From: JANNAT01 sp043766915
GTDB taxonomy: Bacteria; Pseudomonadota; Alphaproteobacteria; Rhodobacterales; Rhodobacteraceae
Assembly (NCBI GenBank): GCA_043766915.1
Contig: JAYUHO010000089.1
Span: 1-6,127 of the forward strand
Length of the DNA stretch: 6,127 nucleotides
Direction: 5' to 3'
Below, piece after piece: positions 1-5,360 of this stretch. The notes below the pieces were generated by a model that did not search any database, was not told the origin of the DNA, and worked only from the letters and a program-made list of their open reading frames with translations. Made by a program: the position numbers and the translations under genes. Numbering within the stretch: the stretch's first letter is position 1; every line of letters starts with the position of its first letter.

Positions 1-610
1 GCAGCCGCAATTTCCAGAACGCCGCCGATGATCCGGCATTATAGGTGCGCAACAGATCCAGCTGCATAGGATCGGGGCTGCGCAAGCCTTTGACCATGCC
101 CACCACCACCGGAAAGAACGTCAGGTAACTGGCAACAAAGGCTTTTGAAACACTCGGCCCCAACCCCATCTGGCTTAGCACCACCGACAGCATCGGTGCC
201 AGCGCCACAATCGGCACCATTTGGCTGGCAATCGCCCACGGCATCACCGACATATCCATCGCCCGGTTGTAAACGATGCCAACCGCCAAAATCACCCCCA
301 TCACGGTGCCCAACACAAAGCCCATCACCGTGCCCGACAGCGTCACCCAGGCATGAAACACCAATGACCTTGGCGAGGTGACCCGGGTTTCAAACACCAT
401 CTTCGAAAACTCTGCCGCCACTTGATGCGGGGCGGGCAGAACCGGGCGCTGTTGGCTCATCGTGGCGGGCACCATCTCGGAAAACGAAACCTGCACGCCG
501 TCGCGGGCCGCCTGATCGTAAAACCATTGGCTGTTCAGCCACACCGTTGCGCCATACCAAAGTGCCACGATTACCACCAAAACCGTCGCCACGGGCACAT
601 AAGCCTTCAC
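1..610 (-). CDS. ABC transporter permease, NitT/TauT (SsuC/TauC-like) type, 3' end outside window
   Basis: Inner-membrane permease of an ABC importer. I read the frame directly from the minus strand: it is open from a GTG at 610..608 to the window edge, giving 203 complete codons. The N-terminus has a hydrophobic helix (residues about 4-24, VPVATVLVVIVALWYGATVW). A periplasmic stretch follows, then a second helix near residue 90-112 (LSGTVMGFVLGTVMGVILAV). Next comes the QMVPIVALAPM segment characteristic of this permease class, and the start of the cytoplasmic EAA-type loop (LLRTYNAGSSAAFWKLRL), which contacts the ATPase. The GTG overlaps the stop of the upstream gene as GTGA, and a G-rich ribosome binding site (AGGGGGG) lies 5-6 nt upstream, so the start is well supported. 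With the ATPase at 1042..1842 it should form one importer. The substrate is inferred from the neighbouring enzymes to be a pyrimidine, hydantoin or carbamoyl compound. A second permease and a binding protein probably lie beyond position 1. Confidence 0.87.
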   Translation of the reverse strand, partial: MKAYVPVATVLVVIVALWYGATVWLNSQWFYDQAARDGVQVSFSEMVPATMSQQRPVLPAPHQVAAEFSKMVFETRVTSPRSLVFHAWVTLSGTVMGFVLGTVMGVILAVGIVYNRAMDMSVMPWAIASQMVPIVALAPMLSVVLSQMGLGPSVSKAFVASYLTFFPVVVGMVKGLRSPDPMQLDLLRTYNAGSSAAFWKLRL

Positions 611-942
611 GCCCGCCCCCCTGTTGGCCAGGCAATCAAGGCCACCGCCGCCACGCCCAGCGCCATCCCTGTCAATTGCATCGCTGTCGGCCGTTCGCCG
701 AACACCACGAACGCCACCACCCCGATCACCACCAGTTGCACCACCGACGAGATGGCCACCGCCACCCCCAGCCCGCTTTCGCGCATCAGCCGCACCATCA
801 TCAGATTGCCGATGCAAAACAACGCCAGCGCCCCGATCAACAGTGCTGCATTGCCCGACCCTGCATAGGATTTCAGGACCGCATTGGCCGTAACAAACAC
901 CGCCATTGTCCCACACAGCCAGATGATCAAACCACCGCTCAC
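607..942 (-). CDS. Small DMT/SMR-like (EamA half-size) membrane protein
   Basis: A 111-aa protein made almost entirely of four hydrophobic helices: about 4-22 (LIIWLCGTMAVFVTANAVL), 28-46 (NAALLIGALALFCIGNLMM), 56-76 (VAVAISSVVQLVVIGVVAFV) and 88-106 (LTGMALGVAAVALIAWP). The motif VVFGERPTAMQLTGMALG matches the last-helix region of drug/metabolite transporters and small multidrug resistance proteins (GE...Q..G). The length fits a single four-helix module, which in this superfamily acts as a dimer. The GTG at 942..940 was chosen because GGAGG sits 5 nt upstream; the longer open frame to 1038 runs through an intergenic hairpin repeat and is not credible. The stop overlaps the permease start as GTGA, which suggests translational coupling. 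It lies between the ATPase and permease genes of one importer, so a role in transport of the same substrate or its product is plausible but inferred. Confidence 0.78.
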   Translation of the reverse strand: MSGGLIIWLCGTMAVFVTANAVLKSYAGSGNAALLIGALALFCIGNLMMVRLMRESGLGVAVAISSVVQLVVIGVVAFVVFGERPTAMQLTGMALGVAAVALIAWPTGGRA

Positions 943-953
943 ACCGCCCTCCG

Positions 954-1018
954 CTTTTTCTGTTGAAAAATATCCTCGGGGGAGCCGCCAACGGCGGCGC
1001 AGGGGGCAGACAGCCCCC
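954..1018 (-). repeat. Rhodobacterales-type intergenic double-hairpin repeat
   Basis: The gap between the ATPase stop and the small membrane protein holds two adjacent perfect hairpins. One is GGGGGC (1002-1007)/GCCCCC (1013-1018) with a 5-nt loop. The other is GCCGCC (984-989)/GGCGGC (993-998) with a 3-nt loop. On the minus strand these are followed by TCCCCCGAGGATATTTTTC and an A-rich stretch ending near the next ribosome binding site. From memory, this arrangement (G/C hairpins followed by GGATATTT) recurs in intergenic regions of Rhodobacter/Roseobacter genomes. It could modulate read-through or mRNA processing between ATPase and permease genes. It has no clean U-tract directly after a hairpin, so I do not call it a terminator. 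Confidence 0.65.
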
Positions 1019-1041
1019 GCTTTGCTGATTTGCCGCAAACC

Positions 1042-1842
1042 CTATTCATCCGAATGCCCCGCCCGCAGCCCTTCGCGTACGCGGTGCGCAATCTCGATGA
1101 ATTCCCGGCTGTCGCGAATGTCCAAGGGCCGCTCCTTTGGCAAAGGTGAGTCAATGATATCCGTAATCCGCCCCGGCCTAGGCGACATCACTACGATTTT
1201 GGTCGACAGATACACCGCCTCAGGGATTGAATGGGTGACAAAAGCGATGGTCTTTTCGGTGCGTGCCCACAGGCCCAACAATTCCTCATTCAGCCGGTCG
1301 CGCACAATTTCATCCAGCGCCCCGAACGGCTCGTCCATCAGCAAAATATCCGCATCAAACGCCAGCGCCCGCGCGATTGAGGCGCGCTGTTGCATCCCCC
1401 CCGACAATTGCCACGGAAATTTCCGGCCAAACCCGACCAGTTCCACAAGGTCCAGCACACGGGCAACCCGCGCGTCCTGATCAGCTTTGGAAAACCCCAT
1501 AATCTCCAGCGGCAGCTTGATGTTGCCCGCAATCGTGCGCCAAGGATAAAGCCCCGCCGCCTGAAACACATAGCCATAGGCACGCGCTTGGCGGGCGGCA
1601 TCAGGCGTCATGCCGTTCACCGTCAACGTGCCGCCAGTCGGGGTTTCCAGAGCCGCAATCGCCCGCAACAGCGTGGTCTTGCCACAACCCGAGGGGCCGA
1701 TAAACGAGACAAACTCGCCCTTGTTGATGGTCAGGTTCACATCCTTCAACGCCTGCACCGGGCCGTCATTGGTCGGGAACACAAGGTTCAGGTTTTGGGC
1801 TTGGATCACTAACTCACCGGTAATGTTGTTCACCTGTGTCAT
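1042..1842 (-). CDS. ABC transporter ATP-binding protein, NitT/TauT (SsuB/TauB-like) family
   Basis: A 266-aa cytoplasmic ATPase that powers the importer whose permease is at 1..610. All nucleotide-binding motifs are intact: Walker A GPSGCGKTT at 49-57, Q-loop Q94 (YVFQ), signature LSGGMQQR at 146-153, Walker B ILLMDEP at 166-172, D-loop ALDE at 175-178, and switch histidine H204 (VTHS). The C-terminal segment VVMSPRPGRI at about 217-226 and the overall length are typical of the nitrate/taurine/pyrimidine-type importer ATPases (COG1116). The ATG at 1842 overlaps the stop of the HEPN-like gene as ATGA. No strong Shine-Dalgarno precedes it (the upstream bases are CACGAGTTTTCCG), so translation may depend on re-initiation after the upstream gene. 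In an uninterrupted cluster it would follow hydA directly. The substrate is inferred from context only. Confidence 0.95.
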   Translation of the reverse strand: MTQVNNITGELVIQAQNLNLVFPTNDGPVQALKDVNLTINKGEFVSFIGPSGCGKTTLLRAIAALETPTGGTLTVNGMTPDAARQARAYGYVFQAAGLYPWRTIAGNIKLPLEIMGFSKADQDARVARVLDLVELVGFGRKFPWQLSGGMQQRASIARALAFDADILLMDEPFGALDEIVRDRLNEELLGLWARTEKTIAFVTHSIPEAVYLSTKIVVMSPRPGRITDIIDSPLPKERPLDIRDSREFIEIAHRVREGLRAGHSDE

Positions 1843-2447
1843 CGGAAAACTCGTGAGTGAAAGTCTGGCTCACCACACTCAGTTTTGCGTTCGGCAATGA
1901 CGGCAGCCGCAAAGGGTTTGGGTTCCCAAGTAATTTGCACAGTCGGCCATCCATCGCCAAGTTGCCAAAGGAATGATCTCAATCGCTCGATTTCTATCTC
2001 TAAAACGGATATTGAACCAAGCGTTTCTGTCATAAAATCTAGGTTTACAATCCATTGTTCGGATTGGCGAATTTTCTTCCCTGCTATGTTTTCAGGAAAT
2101 GGCCGACGAGAAATGAACGCGGCACTCCGGTGACGATGAAACCTGAACTCAGTAGTTCTGCCATGTGCCAAGTGGTTTCGTAAATCTTGGACGATTCTAT
2201 ATTTTTTTTCAATTTCATCTGAGTCCCACTCTGCCCCGACCGTTTGGGCAATCAAGGACAAAGCTTTTATTCTGTCTAGGTTTTTATGGGGTATAGTTTT
2301 AAGTCCTAACGCGACAACATCTAGTTGAGCATTCGCGAGCCAAAGCAAATCGTCAACTTCAACTTCGAGTGAAGCAAAACACAAGACTAATTGGCCAACA
2401 CTCATCGAATATTGGTCACTAATTATCGGGTCCGAATGATTTCCCAC
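1839..2447 (-). CDS. HEPN-like protein of unknown function, lower-GC insert between hydA and the ABC ATPase
   Basis: A 202-aa soluble protein that I do not recognise as a named family. Helical residues about 16-40 (VGQLVLCFASLEVEVDDLLW) followed by the motif DLRNHLAHG at 88-96 give the R-x4-H signature (R90, H95) of HEPN domains, many of which are ribonucleases or toxin/defence components. The C-terminal half (about 100-202) shows no motif I can name. The GTG start follows the hydA stop with no gap (TAGGTG), and a GGGG in the hydA tail lies 6 nt upstream. An ATG at residue 15 is a possible alternative without a clear ribosome binding site. The stop overlaps the ATPase start as ATGA. Base composition drops visibly here (long A/T runs, about mid-40s %GC by eye) against GC-rich flanks, so recent acquisition is likely. 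No nucleotidyltransferase partner is next to it. Confidence 0.75.
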   Translation of the reverse strand: MGNHSDPIISDQYSMSVGQLVLCFASLEVEVDDLLWLANAQLDVVALGLKTIPHKNLDRIKALSLIAQTVGAEWDSDEIEKKYRIVQDLRNHLAHGRTTEFRFHRHRSAAFISRRPFPENIAGKKIRQSEQWIVNLDFMTETLGSISVLEIEIERLRSFLWQLGDGWPTVQITWEPKPFAAAVIAERKTECGEPDFHSRVFR

Positions 2448-3899
2448 CTAAACCCCACTCGCCGGAATACCCGTTCGCACCACCGGCCTCGGGGCCGTCA
2501 AATCCTTCCACTGCGTCAGCGCCCGGTTCACCGCCCCATTCGGCGGCCGCGCCACGAACTGCCCGTGGCCTTCCTGCGTCTTAACCGCGCCATCCTCAAT
2601 CGCCACATGCCCGCGGGTTAATGTGAACCGAGGCAACCCGGTCACCACTTTCCCCTCGAACACATTGTAATCAATCGCAGATTGCTGCGCCTTTGCGGTA
2701 ATTGTCTTGGTCTTATGCGGGTCCAGCACCACAATATCAGCATCCGCCCCCACCAGAATGGCCCCCTTCTTAGGGTAACAATTCAGGATTTTGGCGATGT
2801 TGGTCGAGGTCACGGCGACAAACTCGTTCATCGTGATCCGCCCCGTCGCCACGCCATGCGTCCATAGCATCGGCATCCGGTCCTCCAGCCCTCCCGTGCC
2901 ATTCGGGATCTTGGTGAAATCCCCCACCCCAAACCGCTTTTGCGCCGTGGTAAAGGCGCAATGATCCGTCGCCACCACCTGCAACGATCCCGCCGCCAAC
3001 CCGGCCCACAGACTGTCCTGATGCCGCTTGTCGCGGAACGGTGGTGACATCACGCGCCGCGCCGCATGGTCCCAATCGAGGTTGCGATATTCTGAATCGT
3101 CCAGCGTCAAATGCTGGATCAACGGCTCGCCATAGACGCGCTTGCCCAACATCCGCGCCCGCCGGATCGCCTCATGCGCCTCTTCACAAGAGGTATGCAC
3201 GATATAGACCGGCACCCCCGCCATATCGGCAATCATGATCGCGCGGTTGGTCGCCTCGCCCTCCACTTCGGGGGGGCGAGAGTACGCATGCGCCTCGGGG
3301 CCATTGTTCCCCGCCGCCATCAACTTCCGCTGCAACTCCGCCACCACATCGCCATTCTCGGCATGCACAAACGGCATCGCGCCCAGTTCGGCACAGCGGC
3401 TGAACGACGCGAACATCTCATCATCATTCACCATCAACGCGCCCTTATAGGCCATGAAGTGCTTGAAGCTGTTGATCCCCGCCTCGGTGACGGTTTTCAT
3501 ATCGTTGAAAACCTGCTCCCCCCACCAGGTAATCGCCATGTGATAGCTGTAATCACAACTCGCCCGCCCCGATTTGTTGTGCCACATCTGCATGGCATCC
3601 ATCAGCCCCTGCCCCTGCCCCGGCAGCACAAAATCCACCACCATCGTAGTGCCACCAGACAGCGCCGCCCGCGTGCCGGATTCAAAATCATCCGCCGAAT
3701 AGGTGCCCATGAAGGGCATCTCCAGATGCGTATGCGGATCTATGCCGCCGGGCATGACATAGCAGCCCGTGGCATCGAGGGTCGTGTCGCCCGTAAGGTT
3801 CGGGCCGATGGCGGTGATCTTGCCGTGATCTATGGCGATGTCGGCGGCGTAGGTGAGGTCCGCCGTGACGATGGTGCCGTTTTTGATGATGGTGGTCAT
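2448..3899 (-). CDS. hydA: Dihydropyrimidinase / D-hydantoinase
   Basis: A 483-aa cytoplasmic zinc amidohydrolase that opens the ring of 5,6-dihydrouracil or dihydrothymine to N-carbamoyl-beta-amino acids and may also act on hydantoins. Family metal ligands are all present: H56 and H58 (DPHTHLEM), the lysine carboxylated in this family K146 (SFKHFMAYKG), H179 (FVHAENGD), H235 (YIVHTS) and D312 (ATDHCAF). Also present are the substrate-site tyrosine in AYKG (Y151), the MSPP segment (283-287) and PNGTGG (332-337). Length and the C-terminal beta-domain (DADIVVLDP, 386-394) are normal for the family. The ATG at 3899 has GGAGG 4 nt upstream and overlaps the stop of the membrane-protein gene as ATGA. 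Its product is the expected substrate of the M20 amidohydrolase encoded upstream. The gene looks native (GC-rich) although both neighbours look foreign. Also called pydB in some bacteria. Confidence 0.96.
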   Translation of the reverse strand: MTTIIKNGTIVTADLTYAADIAIDHGKITAIGPNLTGDTTLDATGCYVMPGGIDPHTHLEMPFMGTYSADDFESGTRAALSGGTTMVVDFVLPGQGQGLMDAMQMWHNKSGRASCDYSYHMAITWWGEQVFNDMKTVTEAGINSFKHFMAYKGALMVNDDEMFASFSRCAELGAMPFVHAENGDVVAELQRKLMAAGNNGPEAHAYSRPPEVEGEATNRAIMIADMAGVPVYIVHTSCEEAHEAIRRARMLGKRVYGEPLIQHLTLDDSEYRNLDWDHAARRVMSPPFRDKRHQDSLWAGLAAGSLQVVATDHCAFTTAQKRFGVGDFTKIPNGTGGLEDRMPMLWTHGVATGRITMNEFVAVTSTNIAKILNCYPKKGAILVGADADIVVLDPHKTKTITAKAQQSAIDYNVFEGKVVTGLPRFTLTRGHVAIEDGAVKTQEGHGQFVARPPNGAVNRALTQWKDLTAPRPVVRTGIPASGV

Positions 3900-4495
3900 G
3901 GGGCCTCCGATTTTTGAGCCTGTTTAACAACTTCGGAACTTTCGAGCCAGAATTCCAAGGCAACGCTTGCAAATGCGAAGAATGCGCTGATCAATGCTAA
4001 GCGAAAAATTAACGCAGCCCCTTTGACGGCTTTATCGTTTTTGAGTATCGATTCATTGTTTCGAGCGATTAACCCAGATACCGCGTAGCCAGCATAATCC
4101 GGCGACAAATATTGAAGCAAACTGTTGGAAGTAGAACCTGTTCCGTACAAACGTGTTGGTTTAGCGGAGTAGACACTCAAAAGAGTGGAGGCAAACAACA
4201 AAGCCACGGAGATATCCGAAAGAAGTCCCCTGGTTACTGTCGTGGAAGTGCCCACAAGCAAAACGAAAACAACCATCAGCAAGCCAGCAAAGGTCATCGC
4301 GCGTTGATCGGCGGCTAGTGCCATTGAGACTTGTTCCGCTATTCGCATTTCAGTTTGGCGAAGTGCTTCACGAATGACATCCGATGTTGTAGCATTGCGA
4401 TTATAGAATGACTCTACAGGAAAATTTTTCATGGCCACTAAAGACGAGTCTCCTCCTCCACCGCCACCGTCAAGACCTTCGCCGGAACCAATCAT
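3896..4495 (-). CDS. Three-helix membrane protein of unknown function, lower-GC insert
   Basis: A 199-aa predicted integral membrane protein. A glycine-rich start (six Gly at 10-15) is followed by an amphipathic helix (about 38-60) and ADQRA at 62-66. A tight hairpin of two membrane helices comes next (about 67-83 TFAGLLMVVFVLLVG; about 92-111 SDISVALLFASTLLSVYS). A cytoplasmic segment of about 45 residues and a third helix (about 160-181) complete it. Two helices, a cytoplasmic linker and a third helix preceded by basic residues resemble membrane effectors of nucleotide-signalled defence systems such as PycTM, but I cannot establish homology by eye and no cyclase gene is adjacent. The ATG at 4495 is preceded by GGTGGA; a TTG one codon earlier is possible. 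Its start overlaps the stop of the stranded amidohydrolase 3' end as TGATG, and its stop overlaps hydA as ATGA. GC content is visibly lower than in the catabolic genes. Confidence 0.72.
   Translation of the reverse strand: MIGSGEGLDGGGGGGDSSLVAMKNFPVESFYNRNATTSDVIREALRQTEMRIAEQVSMALAADQRAMTFAGLLMVVFVLLVGTSTTVTRGLLSDISVALLFASTLLSVYSAKPTRLYGTGSTSNSLLQYLSPDYAGYAVSGLIARNNESILKNDKAVKGAALIFRLALISAFFAFASVALEFWLESSEVVKQAQKSEAP
3904..3908 (-). promoter_or_regulatory. hydA ribosome binding site lying inside the upstream gene
   Basis: The minus strand reads GGAGG, then CCCC, then the hydA ATG. These five bases belong to the last sense codons (Ser-Glu-Ala-Pro) of the foreign-looking membrane-protein gene, whose TGA overlaps the hydA ATG. 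The inserted gene therefore ends on, or has been tailored to, the native translation start of hydA. Confidence 0.75.
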
Positions 4496-4589
4496 CAAGT
4501 GGGTTCCACCGAAGGAGAGGTAAAATCTGACGCAGTTACCCCCGCCACATCCAGCACCGCCTGCAGCAAGACATCCGTCCCCGCCGCCC
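4495..4589 (-). pseudogene. Stranded second copy of the amidohydrolase 3' end
   Basis: In the minus frame ending with TGA at 4497..4495, the peptide AGTDVLLQAVLDVAGV appears, followed by TASDFTSPSVEPT and stop. The intact amidohydrolase ends AGTDVLLHAVLDVAGVVL. This piece therefore duplicates the gene's C-terminal coding sequence with one visible amino-acid change and a different, longer tail. It has no start of its own, and upstream the frame runs into palindromic repeat DNA, so it is a remnant rather than a gene. Its TGA overlaps the ATG of the membrane-protein gene (TGATG), which suggests that before the insertion the amidohydrolase read straight into that junction. Confidence 0.8.
4538..4589. 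repeat. Imperfect direct repeat, distal copy
   Basis: Aligned by eye with 5371..5425: 47 of 52 aligned bases match, plus one 3-base gap, in the same orientation. The upstream end of the match stops 6 bp from the first base of palindromic repeat unit 1 (4595). Together with the other copy it brackets a segment carrying the coiled-coil and GIY-YIG genes, with an offset of about 833 bp. Confidence 0.9.
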
Positions 4590-4594
4590 TGTCC

Positions 4595-4664
4595 GCAGCC
4601 CCGGACCTGATCCGGGGCCTTATCAAGACACGCGCCAGAGGTCCCCGATCAAGTCGGGGACTGC
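4595..4664 (+). repeat. REP-like double-hairpin repeat, unit 1
   Basis: The unit holds two perfect 8-bp hairpins with 5-nt loops: GCCCCGGA (4598-4605)/TCCGGGGC (4611-4618), and GTCCCCGA (4641-4648)/TCGGGGAC (4654-4661). They are separated by a 22-nt linker that begins CTT and ends GAG, and the whole unit begins GCAG and ends CTGC. It is the reverse-oriented partner of the unit at 5016..5082. The two hairpins have related but different sequences, so the unit is a composite of two REP-like palindromes. It lies 21 bp past the GIY-YIG stop. Confidence 0.9.
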
Positions 4665-4685
4665 GGCGGGAGCGATGCACAAGGT

Positions 4686-4976
4686 TCAAAGAAACGACAC
4701 ATCCATCGTCAAATCCAACCACATCGGATTGGCCTCGGCGATAAGCTGGTTTTTCCAATCGCGCGGCCAGCGTTTCAATTTCCGTTCCCGCGCAATGGCG
4801 TGGCCTAAGTCCTCGTGCACTTCGACGTAGACCAGTTTGCGAATGCGGTATTTGGCGGTATGAACGCTGCCCGCCCCGGTTTTGTGTTGAGCCACGCGCT
4901 GCGCTATATTGCCAGTCACGCCGATGTAAATCGCCGTGTTGGACGCACAGGCCATGATGTAGGTGTAAAACGCCAT
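4686..4976 (-). CDS. Single-domain GIY-YIG endonuclease (COG2827/YhbQ-like)
   Basis: A 96-aa protein consisting of one GIY-YIG nuclease domain. Visible family elements are the first strand FYTYIM (3-8), the YIG element IYIGVTGN (16-23), the catalytic-type arginine in AQRVAQHK (R27), and the family glutamate in ARERKLKRWPRDWK (E63). The C-terminal KLKRW..DWKNQLI...NP.W motif is typical of short free-standing members. I start at ATG 4976 because the family normally begins just before the YxYIM strand. A GTG at 5006 and an ATG at 4997 would add up to ten residues, and no start has a convincing ribosome binding site. The gene lies between two inverted copies of a ~70-bp double-hairpin repeat (4595..4664 and 5016..5082), an arrangement reminiscent of REP sequences with their transposase. 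Role in cleavage or spread of that repeat is inferred. Confidence 0.9.
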   Translation of the reverse strand: MAFYTYIMACASNTAIYIGVTGNIAQRVAQHKTGAGSVHTAKYRIRKLVYVEVHEDLGHAIARERKLKRWPRDWKNQLIAEANPMWLDLTMDVSFL

Positions 4977-5015
4977 GCAAGAAGGATAATAAAACATCCT
5001 TAACACACCCTAAAC

Positions 5016-5082
5016 GCAGTCCCCGGCTTGATCGGGGACCTCGCTGTTCCAAGAAAAGGCCCCGGATCAGGTCCGGGGCTGC
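5016..5082 (-). repeat. REP-like double-hairpin repeat, unit 2 (inverted copy)
   Basis: On the minus strand this reads GCAG, then hairpin GCCCCGGA/TCCGGGGC (5059-5079), a 19-nt linker beginning CTT and ending GAG, hairpin GTCCCCGA/CCGGGGAC (5019-5039, one mismatch), and finally CTGC. The hairpins, their loops and the outer GCAG/CTGC ends are the same as in unit 1 but in opposite orientation; only the linker has diverged. It begins 10 bp past the stop of the coiled-coil gene and ends about 39 bp before the GIY-YIG start. Confidence 0.9.
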
Positions 5083-5092
5083 GCAGTCCGGC

Positions 5093-5305
5093 CTAGCCGA
5101 CCAGCTCAATACGCCGTTCGATACGTTCAACCCGCTCTTCGATCTTGTCAACGCGGCGCGAGAGCGAGGCGTATTGCATCTCAAGAATACCAAGGCGTTC
5201 CTTGATTTCACGCAGATCGTCGCCGTGGCGCGCCAAGGTGCCTTGGATCGCCTTGAGCGTTTCATAGATAAGCTCGTTGGTGACTTCTGTGCGTTTGACC
5301 GACAT
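5093..5305 (-). CDS. Small coiled-coil protein of unknown function
   Basis: A 70-aa protein. An N-terminal segment (TNELIYETLKAIQGTLARHG, 9-28) is followed by a heptad-rich, highly charged helix (about 29-67; ILEMQYASLSRRVDKIEERV and onward) expected to form a coiled coil. It resembles the short hypothetical proteins with an NELIYE.LK.IQ start that I associate with accessory regions of Alphaproteobacteria, but no function is known to me. The ATG at 5305 has AAAGAGG 5 nt upstream. Upstream in-frame ATGs (5323, 5407) lack such a site, and the longer frame would run into amidohydrolase coding sequence. The stop lies 10 bp from REP-like unit 2. It sits inside the insertion bracketed by the direct repeats and is either cargo of that unit or an older neighbour. 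The helix could mediate oligomerisation or act as an antidote or adaptor; this is speculation. Confidence 0.75.
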   Translation of the reverse strand: MSVKRTEVTNELIYETLKAIQGTLARHGDDLREIKERLGILEMQYASLSRRVDKIEERVERIERRIELVG

Positions 5306-5310
5306 GGCGA

Positions 5311-5317
5311 CCTCTTT
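5311..5317 (-). promoter_or_regulatory. Ribosome binding site deciding the coiled-coil gene start
   Basis: The minus strand reads AAAGAGG with a 5-nt spacer before ATG at 5305. It is the only good Shine-Dalgarno among the candidate starts and fixes the protein at 70 aa rather than up to 104 aa. Confidence 0.7.
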
Positions 5318-5360
5318 GGACATATCTGCCCAGATAAACTTGAATATAGCGTAAAGATTG

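Noticed and set aside
943..1038. N-terminal extension of the small membrane protein up to 1038
   Set aside because: It would translate the hairpin repeat. The GTG at 942 has GGAGG at the proper distance and starts at the first membrane helix.
422..1480. Several plus-strand open frames (422..868, 547..966, 884..1480)
   Set aside because: They are antisense to the permease, small membrane protein and ATPase genes, with Pro/His/Arg-rich translations and no domains.
3111..3917. A 268-aa open frame on the plus strand
   Set aside because: It is antisense to hydA, rich in His/Arg as expected for a complement of GC-rich coding sequence, and has no recognisable domain.
4595..4664. Rho-independent terminator at REP-like unit 1
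   Set aside because: The hairpins are strong, but neither is followed by a T-tract on either strand, and the inverted copy elsewhere shows it is a repeat element.
4595..5082. Classical insertion sequence with terminal inverted repeats
   Set aside because: There is no transposase, and the outer repeats are double hairpins rather than simple terminal inverted repeats. No short target-site duplication directly outside the units was visible.
4595..5082. CRISPR-like repeats
   Set aside because: There are only two copies, in opposite orientation, with a gene between them and no spacer array.
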